Made by a program: the position numbers and the translations under genes. Of a stretch of 13,141 nt of DNA, positions 7,224 through 13,141 are shown piece by piece. The stretch comes from Faecalibacterium sp. UBA1771 (lineage in GTDB: Bacteria; Bacillota; Clostridia; Oscillospirales; Ruminococcaceae), in NCBI GenBank assembly GCA_002315315.1, contig DCGT01000014.1, positions 1-13,141 on the forward strand, read 5' to 3'. How positions within the stretch are numbered: the first letter of the stretch is position 1; each line of letters starts with the position of its first letter. Below the pieces are notes generated by a model, which saw only the letters and a program-made list of their open reading frames with translations, was not told the DNA's origin and did no database searches.

Positions 7224-7628
7224 ATGAATATTTTGATAATCGACGGTCAGGGCGGGCAGCTCGGAGTACAGCTTGTAAAAGCCGTTACCGAGCGTATGCC
7301 GCAGGCAGAGATAACTGCTGTCGGCACCAATGCGACTGCGGCGGCGGCAATGCTCAAGGCAGGAGCGTCTCAGGCGGCGTGCGGTGAGAATCCCGTAATT
7401 GTTGCCTGCCGCAAGGCAGATGTTATTATAGGACCTATCGGTATTGTCATTGCCGACTCCCTTCTCGGGGAAATCACACCGTCAATGGCGGTGGCGGTCG
7501 GTCAAGCCGATGCAACAAGAATTCTCATACCCGTCAACCGCTGTGACAATCTGGTCGCGGGCGTCGCACCGGGCAAGGTTTCCGACCTGATAGCCGATGC
7601 CGTCGATAAGCTTATGCTGTTAAAATAA
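7224..7628 (+). CDS. DUF3842 family protein
   Basis: The 134-residue protein opens with a strand-glycine-loop-helix, MNILIIDGQGGQLGVQLVKA, like a nucleotide-binding Rossmann-type turn (GQGGQLG at 8-14). GTNATAAAAMLKAGAS (34-49), GENPVIVACRKADVIIGPIG (54-73) and LGEITPSM (81-88) follow, which I recognise as the conserved pattern of DUF3842. The family has no established function. C53, C62 and C107 are present. It starts 3 bases after the MoaF-like stop with no convincing Shine-Dalgarno site, implying translational coupling. An intrinsic terminator begins 10 bases after its stop. The glycine loop hints at nucleotide or cofactor binding, but this is inference. Confidence 0.85.
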   Translation: MNILIIDGQGGQLGVQLVKAVTERMPQAEITAVGTNATAAAAMLKAGASQAACGENPVIVACRKADVIIGPIGIVIADSLLGEITPSMAVAVGQADATRILIPVNRCDNLVAGVAPGKVSDLIADAVDKLMLLK

Positions 7629-7637
7629 ACTGTTGCG

Positions 7638-7671
7638 GAGTCGCTGTTTTTACAACGGCTCCTCTTTTTTC
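7638..7671 (+). terminator. Intrinsic terminator of the MoaF-like/DUF3842 operon
   Basis: An 11-position stem (7638-7648 with 7653-7663, one mismatch and one G-T wobble) closes on a TTTT loop and is followed by TC and six Ts (7664-7671). It starts 10 bases after the stop at 7628. Confidence 0.88.
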
Positions 7672-7693
7672 GGCAATTTCCCGTAAAAAACAT

Positions 7694-7722
7694 TTGCCTT
7701 GCGGTAATTCGTATGTTATTAT
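7694..7722 (+). promoter_or_regulatory. Sigma-A promoter of the ECF transporter-kinase operon
   Basis: TTGCCT (7694-7699) is spaced 17 bases from TATTAT (7717-7722), with an extended -10 TG at 7714-7715. The -35 hexamer and spacing equal those of the promoter at 6276-6304. The predicted start point, about 7729, leaves a leader of roughly 130 bases before the ATG at 7862. Confidence 0.7.
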
Positions 7723-7728
7723 GGTATT

Positions 7729-7861
7729 GTCGTTCAGTAGGGCGATGGCGGAACTGAAGTTCCTTTTTCAAGACAAAATACAATAATAATCTATTCAATG
7801 CTATGAAGGCGTTGCTTTGTCAGCAGACGGAGCGGCGCGTTTTTTGTGAAAGGAACTCAAA
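7729..7861 (+). promoter_or_regulatory. Candidate regulatory leader RNA (riboswitch-like) of unknown class
   Basis: The leader carries several alternative pairings. GGAACT (7750-7755) pairs with AGTTCC (7758-7763) in a tight local hairpin. TTCAGT (7733-7738) can instead pair with ACTGAA (7753-7758). AGTTCCTTT (7758-7766) is a perfect 9-base complement of AAAGGAACT (7849-7857), which contains the Shine-Dalgarno site of the transporter gene. These share bases and exclude one another. A separate terminator-like hairpin (7809-7845) lies just before the ribosome site. An A-rich, weakly structured stretch (7770-7800) separates the two parts. I do not recognise a TPP, FMN, cobalamin, T-box or preQ1 signature. 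The pairings are seen in sequence; the switching function is inference. Confidence 0.5.
7809..7845 (+). terminator. Terminator-like hairpin in the leader, just ahead of the ECF gene
   Basis: An 8-bp GC-rich stem with two G-T wobbles (7809-7816 with 7831-7838) and a 14-base loop is followed by one G and TTTTTT (7840-7845). It ends 4 bases before the AAAGGA ribosome site and lies after the operon promoter. It would therefore stop transcription before the coding region unless it is prevented from forming. Confidence 0.65.
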
Positions 7862-8395
7862 ATGAAAAACTCAAAATACCGCAATATGATTCTATCCGCA
7901 CTGTTTCTCGCTCTCGCTTACGTACTTCCGTTTTTGACCGGCTCGATTCCGCAAATCGGCTCTATGCTCTGCCCTATGCATATTCCCGTTTTGCTCTGCG
8001 GCTTTGTCTGCGGCGCGCCGTGGGGTACGGCGATCGGATTTATCGCTCCGCTTCTGCGCTCCTTTACGCTCGGTATGCCGCCGCTTTTTCCGACAGCACT
8101 CTGTATGGCGGCAGAGCTTGCCGCCTACGGTCTTTTCTCCGGTCTGTTTTACCGCATACTTCCCCGCCGCAGGTGCTTTATCTATGCTTCTCTCGTCATC
8201 GCCATGCTTATCGGTCGTATCGTTTGGGGAACAGTGCGCTTTCTCTGCACCGGTCTTGATGCAAGCAAATTCGGCTTCGCCGCTTTTTGGACAGGTGCAG
8301 TAGTCAATGCAGTTCCCGGTATTATCGTTCAAATTGTACTTATTCCGATTATAATAATTCTTTTGGAAAAGGCAAATCTTATTTCCGACAGGTAA
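7862..8395 (+). CDS. ECF transporter S component (substrate-binding membrane subunit)
   Basis: The 177-residue, strongly hydrophobic protein has about six predicted membrane segments, normal for an S component of the PF12822-like group. It would bind a vitamin-like or nucleobase-like metabolite outside and hand it to the shared EcfA-EcfA'-EcfT module, which is not in this window (a group II arrangement). The first helix carries an A-x-x-x-A-like pattern (A13, A17), the surface that S components use to contact EcfT. IPQIGSMLCPMHIPVLLCGF (29-48) and RSFTLGMPPLFPTALCMAAE (66-85) are the conserved loops of this subgroup. AAAGGA is 7 bases before the ATG. The gene is preceded by a structured leader and followed after 3 bases by a kinase gene, suggesting its substrate is phosphorylated after import. 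The substrate is not known. Confidence 0.85.
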   Translation: MKNSKYRNMILSALFLALAYVLPFLTGSIPQIGSMLCPMHIPVLLCGFVCGAPWGTAIGFIAPLLRSFTLGMPPLFPTALCMAAELAAYGLFSGLFYRILPRRRCFIYASLVIAMLIGRIVWGTVRFLCTGLDASKFGFAAFWTGAVVNAVPGIIVQIVLIPIIIILLEKANLISDR

Positions 8396-8398
8396 AAT

Positions 8399-9460
8399 AT
8401 GTCAACTATATCCTCACAACTGATAAAAGAGCATTTCAACCGATATGCCGAAATGCAAATATACGACCTTTTTAAGCTGATTTTCCATACCGTTTTCGGA
8501 TGTGAGCATCTGATTGCCGACCCGAGCGCCGCCGAGCAATATATAATGCGGGAGGCAACACTAAACAATTCTCCTGCGTTGACCGAAAAGCTCGGCGAAT
8601 ACAGCCGTATCTATCTCGGATGGCTCGGCAAGGGTCTTAGTGCCGCAACACTTGCAAAATGCTTTGCGCTGTCGGCAAGGCACACCGAGGACGGGAACGA
8701 GCGGCTTGAAAGCGGTATTGCACTTGCCCTGCGTCTTGCGGAAAACGGAGAAATTCCTCTTGACTCCGACACGCTGAAAGGCGAGATTGGCAGGTGGCGT
8801 TCACAGGGCTTCCCTGCGATTCACCATTCGGACAAATACCGCGATTTATACCGACCTGCCTATCGCGTAACAGACAGCAAATACGCCGAAATTCTGCCGC
8901 TTCTGTGCGAAATAGACCGAAGACTCGAAAAGGGACGCACCGTTATCGCAATAGACGGAAAAAGTGCATCGGGTAAAACGACACTGTCACAGACACTCGG
9001 TGAAATTTACGACTGCACCGTATTCCGTATGGACGACTTTTTCCTTCGTCCCGAGCAGCGCACCCGTGAACGCTTTGCCGAACCGGGCGGAAACGTTGAC
9101 CGAGAACGCTTTGAGCAGGAGGTCCTGAAACCGTTGTCGGAGGGTAAAAGTATCGAATACCGACCGTTCGACTGCTCAACACTTATGCTGTGCAAGACGC
9201 AGACCGTTGAGCCGAAGCGCCTTGTGATAGTCGAGGGCTCGTACAGTATGCACCCCGATCTTGCGGGATACTACGATTTTTCGGTTTATCTCGATATTTC
9301 AGACGAGATTCAGCAACAGAGAATTATTGAACGCAACGGTTCGGAGGACGCCGAGGTATTTTTCAGTCGGTGGATACCTTTTGAAAATCGTTACCGCGAA
9401 CGTCTTGAACCGGACAAGCGGTGTAATTTGATATTCAATTTAGATGAAACAGGTGATTGA
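8399..9460 (+). CDS. Uridine-kinase-like P-loop kinase with an uncharacterised N-terminal domain
   Basis: The 353-residue protein has two parts. Residues 1 to about 178 form a mostly helical domain I cannot assign, with FGCEHLI (33-39) and IHHSDKYRDLYRPAYRV (141-157) as its most striking segments. Residues about 180-353 are a uridine kinase-like P-loop domain. Walker A is GKSASGKTT (187-195), the acidic MDDFF is at 211-215, RFAEPGGNVDRERF is at 225-238, and VEGSYSMHP is at 278-286. A lid-like Arg-rich stretch with R308 and R312 is followed by a C-terminal RWIPFENRYRE. Such kinases transfer ATP phosphate to a nucleoside or vitamin alcohol. Its place directly behind an ECF S component suggests it traps the imported compound. 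The start has only a weak AGG site 6 bases upstream, 3 bases after the transporter stop, so it is probably coupled. The true substrate is open. Confidence 0.82.
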   Translation: MSTISSQLIKEHFNRYAEMQIYDLFKLIFHTVFGCEHLIADPSAAEQYIMREATLNNSPALTEKLGEYSRIYLGWLGKGLSAATLAKCFALSARHTEDGNERLESGIALALRLAENGEIPLDSDTLKGEIGRWRSQGFPAIHHSDKYRDLYRPAYRVTDSKYAEILPLLCEIDRRLEKGRTVIAIDGKSASGKTTLSQTLGEIYDCTVFRMDDFFLRPEQRTRERFAEPGGNVDRERFEQEVLKPLSEGKSIEYRPFDCSTLMLCKTQTVEPKRLVIVEGSYSMHPDLAGYYDFSVYLDISDEIQQQRIIERNGSEDAEVFFSRWIPFENRYRERLEPDKRCNLIFNLDETGD

Positions 9461-9461
9461 T

Positions 9462-9656
9462 ATGAAATCAGACAAAAGATTTGTTAAAATCTACACTCAG
9501 AACTCATTTGCGTCCGGCTTTGAAATATGGGTCGACCGCGAAACCGGTGTAAATTACCTTTACCGTCAGACGGGATATGCCGGCGGTATGACGGTAATGC
9601 TCAACAGCGACGGAAGTCCGATAATTACCCCTGCCGAGGAATTGAAATTTCTGTGA
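9462..9656 (+). CDS. Small DUF6440 family protein
   Basis: The 64-residue protein reads as one compact beta-rich domain. A basic N-terminus (MKSDKRFVKIY) is followed by FEIWVDRETGVNYLYRQTGYAGGMTVMLNSDGSPIITP, the pattern I associate with DUF6440, which has no known function. ATG 9462 is preferred over the in-frame ATG 9444 because AGGTGA ends 5 bases before it and it follows the kinase stop (9458-9460) by a single base. It is the last gene of the ECF-kinase operon, before a bidirectional terminator. Proteins of this kind are common as solitary small genes in Clostridia, so co-transcription may not mean shared function. Confidence 0.75.
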   Translation: MKSDKRFVKIYTQNSFASGFEIWVDRETGVNYLYRQTGYAGGMTVMLNSDGSPIITPAEELKFL

Positions 9657-9666
9657 TACAGATATG

Positions 9667-9706
9667 AAAAAAGACGTTCACGCAAGCCGTGAGCGTCTTT
9701 TGTTTT
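9667..9706. terminator. Bidirectional terminator between DUF6440 and DUF4830 genes
   Basis: A 14-bp inverted repeat (9669-9682 with 9688-9701, one G-T wobble) has a 5-base loop. T-runs follow in both reading directions (TTTT at 9703-9706 on plus, six Ts opposite 9667-9672 on minus). It lies 12 bases after the plus-strand stop and overlaps the end of the minus-strand gene, serving both converging units. Confidence 0.92.
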
Positions 9707-10295
9707 ATTCCTCCGGGAATTCAATATCCTGTTCGTAATATTCGGTCTGTTCACTTTCGGACGTCGCTACCGTTTCGAGCGTGTCTGTGCTCCCGCTCGA
9801 AACCTCGGTCGGCAAAATGGTTTGCTGTGCTTCATCCGTTTCGGTTTCAAACAGCGGGAAAAGCTCCGAGGTCGCAAGGTCGATGAGGTGACCCGCAATT
9901 ACGCAGTTATCGCGAACAAGCAGTACTGCTCCAATATCCTCGCCGAGCTCCGTTCTGTTCGTGACCTTAAAGCTGCATTTCTTTACCTGCTCACCGCGGA
10001 ACGGCTCAAGGTCGAAGCCGGTCATTTTGAGCATTTCATTGTATTGTGTGAACCGCTCGTCAAATTCCTTCGGTACCGTTACCTGTGACACCGTGCTGTT
10101 TTTTTCTACCTCTATGCCGAGCGAAAGAAGATATTCTTCCCTCTGCTCTGACGTTTCACCGGCTATTGCCTCAGCATCACCCTGCGGCTCAGCTCCGAGC
10201 CTGGTAAACACAAAGATTCCCGCCGCAATTAATGCGACAAACAGAAACAGAATAACTCCGCTTCTTTTGCCGCTTCCGTTTGCTACCGCATACAT
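9705..10295 (-). CDS. DUF4830-like membrane-anchored protein
   Basis: The 196-residue protein has a short basic N-terminus and one hydrophobic segment (about residues 13-31, VILFLFVALIAAGIFVF), then an extracytoplasmic domain. LSLGIEVEKNSTVSQVTVPKEFDERFTQYNEMLKMTGFDLEPFRGEQVKKCSFKV is the segment I recognise as resembling DUF4830, a family without known function. Residues past about 145 are a low-complexity Glu/Thr/Ser-rich tail ending in EFPEE. ATG 10295 is chosen because GGAG lies 8 bases upstream; a GTG 9 bases earlier sits too near that site. It follows rlmH by about 50 bases on the same strand with no terminator between, so it is likely the last gene of that operon. Confidence 0.75.
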   Translation of the reverse strand: MYAVANGSGKRSGVILFLFVALIAAGIFVFTRLGAEPQGDAEAIAGETSEQREEYLLSLGIEVEKNSTVSQVTVPKEFDERFTQYNEMLKMTGFDLEPFRGEQVKKCSFKVTNRTELGEDIGAVLLVRDNCVIAGHLIDLATSELFPLFETETDEAQQTILPTEVSSGSTDTLETVATSESEQTEYYEQDIEFPEE

Positions 10296-10346
10296 TAATA
10301 ACACTCCCTATCCTCGTTTGTGCTATATTGTTATGCGCCAAATTTT

Positions 10347-10826
10347 TCATTTATGATACTTGATATTTGCGTTAATGGTCAAAGCGCGGTAAATCTGTTC
10401 GAGCAGCAACAATCTTGCGAACTGATGAGTAAACGTCATCTTTGAAATCGAAAGCCGCAGGTCGCAGGATTTTTTCAGCTCCTCCGACATTCCCGACGCA
10501 CCACCTATCACAAAGGTTATATGTGAGTCGAGCACCGCCGCCTGTTCAAGCTTTTCGGCAAGCTCGGGCGATGAAAACTGCTTTCCCTCGACACACATCG
10601 CAACCCTTAAGCCCTTTCGAGCGGCAATTCGTTCAAGCTGCTGTGCGCTCTCGGATTCTATCGCCTTCTGCACGGCTGCGGGCGAATCTCCGTTCGGTTT
10701 CTTCTCCGACAGCTCCGTTACCGTAAGCTTTGCAAGCGGAGCAATTCGCTTGACATATTCCTCACAGCCGTCCTTTAAAAACTGCTGTGACAGCTTGCCG
10801 ATAACCATAAGCTCGATATTAAGCAT
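10347..10826 (-). CDS. rlmH: 23S rRNA (pseudouridine1915-N3)-methyltransferase RlmH
   Basis: The 159-residue protein is a complete SPOUT-class methyltransferase that methylates N3 of pseudouridine 1915 in helix 69 of 23S rRNA, using SAM, on assembled 70S ribosomes. The length matches the family. The SAM-binding knot is visible as FVIGGASGM (105-113) and LSISKMTFTHQFARLLLLEQIYRA (125-148), and the protein ends in the family's conserved YHK (157-159). The start lies 2 bases after the stop of the metallohydrolase gene, with AGGAT about 6 bases upstream, indicating one transcription unit. A YycJ-type hydrolase next to rlmH is a familiar arrangement in Gram-positive bacteria. Confidence 0.96.
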   Translation of the reverse strand: MLNIELMVIGKLSQQFLKDGCEEYVKRIAPLAKLTVTELSEKKPNGDSPAAVQKAIESESAQQLERIAARKGLRVAMCVEGKQFSSPELAEKLEQAAVLDSHITFVIGGASGMSEELKKSCDLRLSISKMTFTHQFARLLLLEQIYRALTINANIKYHK

Positions 10827-10828
10827 TA

Positions 10829-11623
10829 TTATCCTACCCTTATATTGATCTTTTCACCAATCGTATGGCGCGGTGCGGCAATAACCGTCGAACGTGTTAT
10901 GCCGTAATTTTCCAACATACCGAGACAAGTTGTCAGCGCAATCTCAGGAGTATTGTTCTCCTGCGAAAGGTGCATAAGCACGAAATCTCGGTCGGCGGTC
11001 TTTGCAAGCTTTACAAGCGTTTCGGCGCAATCGAGATTGGAAAGATGTCCGTTATCGGAAGCAATCCTTTCCTTCAAATACATCGGGTACGGTCCCATCT
11101 GCAGCATTGCATCATCATAATTAGCTTCAAGTGCGACAAGAGAGCAATCACTGAGCGCATCGAAAACACTGTCCGTCACTCTGCCGAGGTCGGTCGCAAC
11201 GGCGGCACGGGAGCCGTCGGAAAACGTGAATCGATAACCGACGCAGGCAACGCTGTCGTGGTCGGTGCGGAAGCTCTCAACCATCATCTCGCCTATACGG
11301 AACTGTTCGCGTTCGTGTACCGGCACAATACGGGTTTTGTCGGGAATCAAATCGGTAGCTCGAAGTCTGCCGAGCGTTTTGGCGTCGGAATAGAGCGGAA
11401 CATCGTAATGCTTCAAAAAGGTCATCAATCCACTCACATGGTCGCTGTGTTCATGAGTTATCAGTATTCCGTCGATTGAGCTGATCGGCACGCCCAAATC
11501 CTTCAAAGCATTAAGTGTAATTTTACAGCTTTTGCCCATATCGACCAAAACGGTGCTGCCTCCGTCTCTGAGCATAGAACAATTACCGGAGCTGCCGCTG
11601 TACAGCGTTTGAAATACCGCCAT
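10829..11623 (-). CDS. YycJ/WalJ-type metallo-beta-lactamase-fold hydrolase
   Basis: The 264-residue protein opens with FQTLYSGSSGNCSML, the signature I associate with the YycJ/WalJ group. It carries the metal ligands of the fold: H57, H59, D61 and H62 in THEHSDH, D145 in ATDLG, H193 in NGHLS and H218 in LMHLS. Members are proposed to act as DNA exonucleases in mismatch repair (Bacillus group) or to interplay with the WalRK cell-wall regulon, but no walRK genes are visible here. ATG 11623 is chosen because GGAG is 8 bases upstream and the family signature begins right after it; 17 codons of open frame further upstream overlap a hairpin and are unlikely to be translated. It is followed by rlmH after 2 bases. 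Confidence 0.9.
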   Translation of the reverse strand: MAVFQTLYSGSSGNCSMLRDGGSTVLVDMGKSCKITLNALKDLGVPISSIDGILITHEHSDHVSGLMTFLKHYDVPLYSDAKTLGRLRATDLIPDKTRIVPVHEREQFRIGEMMVESFRTDHDSVACVGYRFTFSDGSRAAVATDLGRVTDSVFDALSDCSLVALEANYDDAMLQMGPYPMYLKERIASDNGHLSNLDCAETLVKLAKTADRDFVLMHLSQENNTPEIALTTCLGMLENYGITRSTVIAAPRHTIGEKINIRVG

Positions 11624-11647
11624 TTTATGTACTCCCTGCATAAAACA

Positions 11648-11678
11648 GACCGTGGCGAAGCGTTGTGTTGCCACGGTC
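11648..11678 (-). repeat. Hairpin in the leader of the metallohydrolase gene
   Basis: A perfect 9-bp inverted repeat (11648-11656 with 11670-11678) has a 13-base loop and is followed on the minus strand by TGTTTTATG, 24 bases before the ATG at 11623. It could be a weak terminator of murA read-through or an attenuator for the downstream operon. The T-tract is short and interrupted. Confidence 0.55.
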
Positions 11679-11700
11679 GATAAATATTTTCTGATGTCGG

Positions 11701-11732
11701 TCTGACCGTTAAGCAGTTTCTTAACCGTCAGA
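11701..11732 (-). repeat. Inverted repeat just after murA
   Basis: A 13-base inverted repeat (11701-11713 with 11720-11732, one mismatch) with a 6-base loop starts 16 bases after the murA stop. No T-tract follows on the minus strand, so it is not a standard terminator. It may protect the 3' end of the murA message, or act with the hairpin at 11648-11678. Confidence 0.55.
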
Positions 11733-11748
11733 TAGTTTAATTTCGGAC

Positions 11749-13035
11749 TTAAAGCGCCGCTGACTGATAATCATCGGAATAAATGCGCTTCTCAATCTGT
11801 GCACCGATACTTCTCAACTTACCGACGATATCCTCGTAACCGCGCTCGATGTGGTAAATATCGTCAATTTCCGTTTCGCCCTGCGACATAAGTCCCGCAA
11901 TAACGAGTGCCGCACCGGCTCTCAAATCAGTCGCACGCACAGCCGCACCGGTCAGGCAATCCACACCCTCAATTACCGCGACCTTTCCGTCAACCTGTAT
12001 CTTTGCTCCCATCCGGCGAAGCTCGTCAACATAACGGAAGCGGGAATCCCATATTCCCTCGGTAATAATTGAAGTGCCATCGGCACAGCAGAGCATTGTC
12101 GCCGCCTGCGGCTGCAGGTCGGTCGGAAAGCCGGGGTGAGGCATTGTCTTGATATTTGTTGCCGCAAGACGGCGGTTACAAAACACGCGCAGACAATCGT
12201 CGTATTCCGTTATCTCGACGCCAGCACGGACAAGACGGTAAGAGATGGATTCCAAATGCTTGGGAATAACGTTGGTAAGCAGAATGTCACCCCTTGTCGC
12301 CGCCGCCGCTACCATAAACGTTCCCGCCTCTATCTGGTCTGGCACGATGGAATAGGTGGTGCCGTGAAGCTTTTCCACCCCTCTTATTTTGATTACGTCG
12401 GTGCCTGCGCCTCTGATGTCGGCTCCCATCGAATTCAGAAAGTTGGCAACATCGACTATGTGCGGCTCTTTTGCGACATTTTCAAGCACCGTCAAACCTT
12501 CCGCTCTGACTGCGGCAAGCATGGCATTTATCGTCGCCCCGACCGACACAACATCAAAGAATATATGTGCGCCCGTCATCTTTTCGCCGGCTTTTACGTT
12601 TACGACACCGTATTCGACATTCCATTCACATCCGAGCGACGCAAACGCTTTGAGATGCTGGTCGATAGGTCTCGGCCCGAGATCACAGCCACCCGGCATG
12701 GCGACATGAGCCTCGCCGAATCGTGTGAGCAAAGCACCGATAAAGTAATATGAAGCCCGAAGATGACGCGCAAGGTCGGTAGGCACCTCGGCAGTCTGTA
12801 TTCCCGTCGGGTCAATGCGCAGCGTGTGCAGGTCAATGCGTTCAACGGTTGCTCCGAGACATTGCAAAATTTCCACAATTGTGCTGACGTCACTGACATT
12901 CGGCACATTTTCTATTATACAAGGCTCGGAACAGGCAACAATGGCGGGAATAATCGGACAGGCGGCATTTTTTGCTCCGCCTATTTCGACCTGCCCCGCA
13001 AGCCGTGCCATTCCGTTTACGATATACTTTTCCAA
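11749..13035 (-). CDS. murA: UDP-N-acetylglucosamine 1-carboxyvinyltransferase MurA
   Basis: The 428-residue enzyme transfers enolpyruvyl from phosphoenolpyruvate to UDP-GlcNAc, the first committed cytoplasmic step of peptidoglycan synthesis, and is the fosfomycin target. Visible key residues are K22 and N23 in GAKNAA, the catalytic loop PGGCDLGPRPIDQH (114-127) with C117, D306 in HPGFPTDLQPQ, DLRAG at 370-374 and R398 in HIERGYE. Cys117 rather than Asp in the loop predicts fosfomycin sensitivity at the target level. Length and both inside-out domains are complete. The start appears to be TTG at 13033-13035, with GAGGA 7 bases upstream; no in-frame ATG lies nearby at a family-consistent position. 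Firmicutes often carry two MurA copies, and which one this is cannot be told here. I see no convincing promoter in the 106 bases upstream. Confidence 0.95.
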   Translation of the reverse strand: MEKYIVNGMARLAGQVEIGGAKNAACPIIPAIVACSEPCIIENVPNVSDVSTIVEILQCLGATVERIDLHTLRIDPTGIQTAEVPTDLARHLRASYYFIGALLTRFGEAHVAMPGGCDLGPRPIDQHLKAFASLGCEWNVEYGVVNVKAGEKMTGAHIFFDVVSVGATINAMLAAVRAEGLTVLENVAKEPHIVDVANFLNSMGADIRGAGTDVIKIRGVEKLHGTTYSIVPDQIEAGTFMVAAAATRGDILLTNVIPKHLESISYRLVRAGVEITEYDDCLRVFCNRRLAATNIKTMPHPGFPTDLQPQAATMLCCADGTSIITEGIWDSRFRYVDELRRMGAKIQVDGKVAVIEGVDCLTGAAVRATDLRAGAALVIAGLMSQGETEIDDIYHIERGYEDIVGKLRSIGAQIEKRIYSDDYQSAAL

Positions 13036-13112
13036 GGTATTGTCCTCTTTTGAAATATTCTCAAATAAAAGCGCACACCGTGCAATAACGTATAAGCTTG
13101 ACGACTCTCATC

Positions 13113-13130
13113 AGCCGTAAAGGTACGGCT
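13113..13130. repeat. Short hairpin upstream of murA
   Basis: A perfect 7-bp inverted repeat (13113-13119 with 13124-13130) with a 4-base loop lies about 80 bases before the murA start. No T-tract follows on either strand. It may be part of a leader, or the end of an upstream transcript cut off by the window. Confidence 0.35.
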
Positions 13131-13141
13131 CCGGCGGTACT

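Noticed and set aside
7750..7768. GGAACT/AGTTCC hairpin followed by TTTTT as an intrinsic terminator
   Set aside because: The stem is only 5-6 bp with a tiny loop and lies about 20 bases after the predicted transcription start; I treat it as part of the leader switch instead.
7729..7861. Known riboswitch or T-box in the ECF leader
   Set aside because: I looked for the T-box sequence and the conserved cores of TPP, FMN, cobalamin, THF and preQ1-I elements and recognised none. This is by eye only; an Rfam scan would settle it.
11624..11674. A 17-codon N-terminal extension of the metallohydrolase
   Set aside because: The best ribosome site and the family signature both point to ATG 11623, and the extension overlaps a perfect hairpin.
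1..13141. CRISPR arrays, insertion sequences, prophage, tRNA or rRNA genes
   Set aside because: I saw no regularly spaced repeats, transposase or integrase-like proteins, or RNA-gene signatures. All inverted repeats found are single hairpins between or at the ends of genes.

Overview
The window looks like an ordinary chromosomal stretch from an anaerobic, low-to-mid-GC Gram-positive bacterium of the class Clostridia, probably near the Oscillospiraceae/Ruminococcaceae. This is inferred from the gene set (oxygen-sensitive radical SAM maturase, ferredoxin-type aldo/keto reductase, ECF transporter S component, DUF3842, DUF4830 and DUF6440 proteins, YycJ-type metallohydrolase, RlmH), from strong Shine-Dalgarno sites, and from many hairpin-plus-T-tract terminators. 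I see no mobile element, CRISPR array, tRNA or rRNA.

Layout. Positions 1-240 hold the 3' end of an unrecognised gene, closed by an intrinsic terminator. A lone DUF2142 multi-pass membrane protein (386-2260, +) follows. It converges on a minus-strand pair made of a dienelactone-hydrolase-family protein (3495-4259) and an anaerobic sulfatase-maturase-type radical SAM/SPASM enzyme (2320-3498), coupled by an ATGA overlap. Two more minus-strand genes lie upstream: an aldo/keto reductase with two C-terminal 4Fe-4S motifs (4446-5585) and a GNAT acetyltransferase (5726-6190).

The strand then switches. A plus-strand pair encodes a MoaF-like two-domain protein (6369-7220) and a DUF3842 protein (7224-7628), with its own promoter and terminator. 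Next comes the most interesting region. A promoter near 7694-7722 drives a leader of about 130 nt with mutually exclusive pairings. One of these would mask the Shine-Dalgarno site, and an intrinsic terminator ends just before it. The leader precedes a tight operon: an ECF transporter S component (7862-8395), a uridine-kinase-like P-loop kinase with an unrecognised N-terminal domain (8399-9460), and a small DUF6440 protein (9462-9656). The order suggests regulated uptake of a small metabolite followed by phosphorylation.

The right end is a minus-strand housekeeping block, read from the right edge: murA (TTG start, 11749-13035), a YycJ/WalJ-type metallo-beta-lactamase-fold hydrolase (10829-11623), rlmH (10347-10826) and a DUF4830 membrane-anchored protein (9705-10295). 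It shares a bidirectional terminator with the converging DUF6440 gene.
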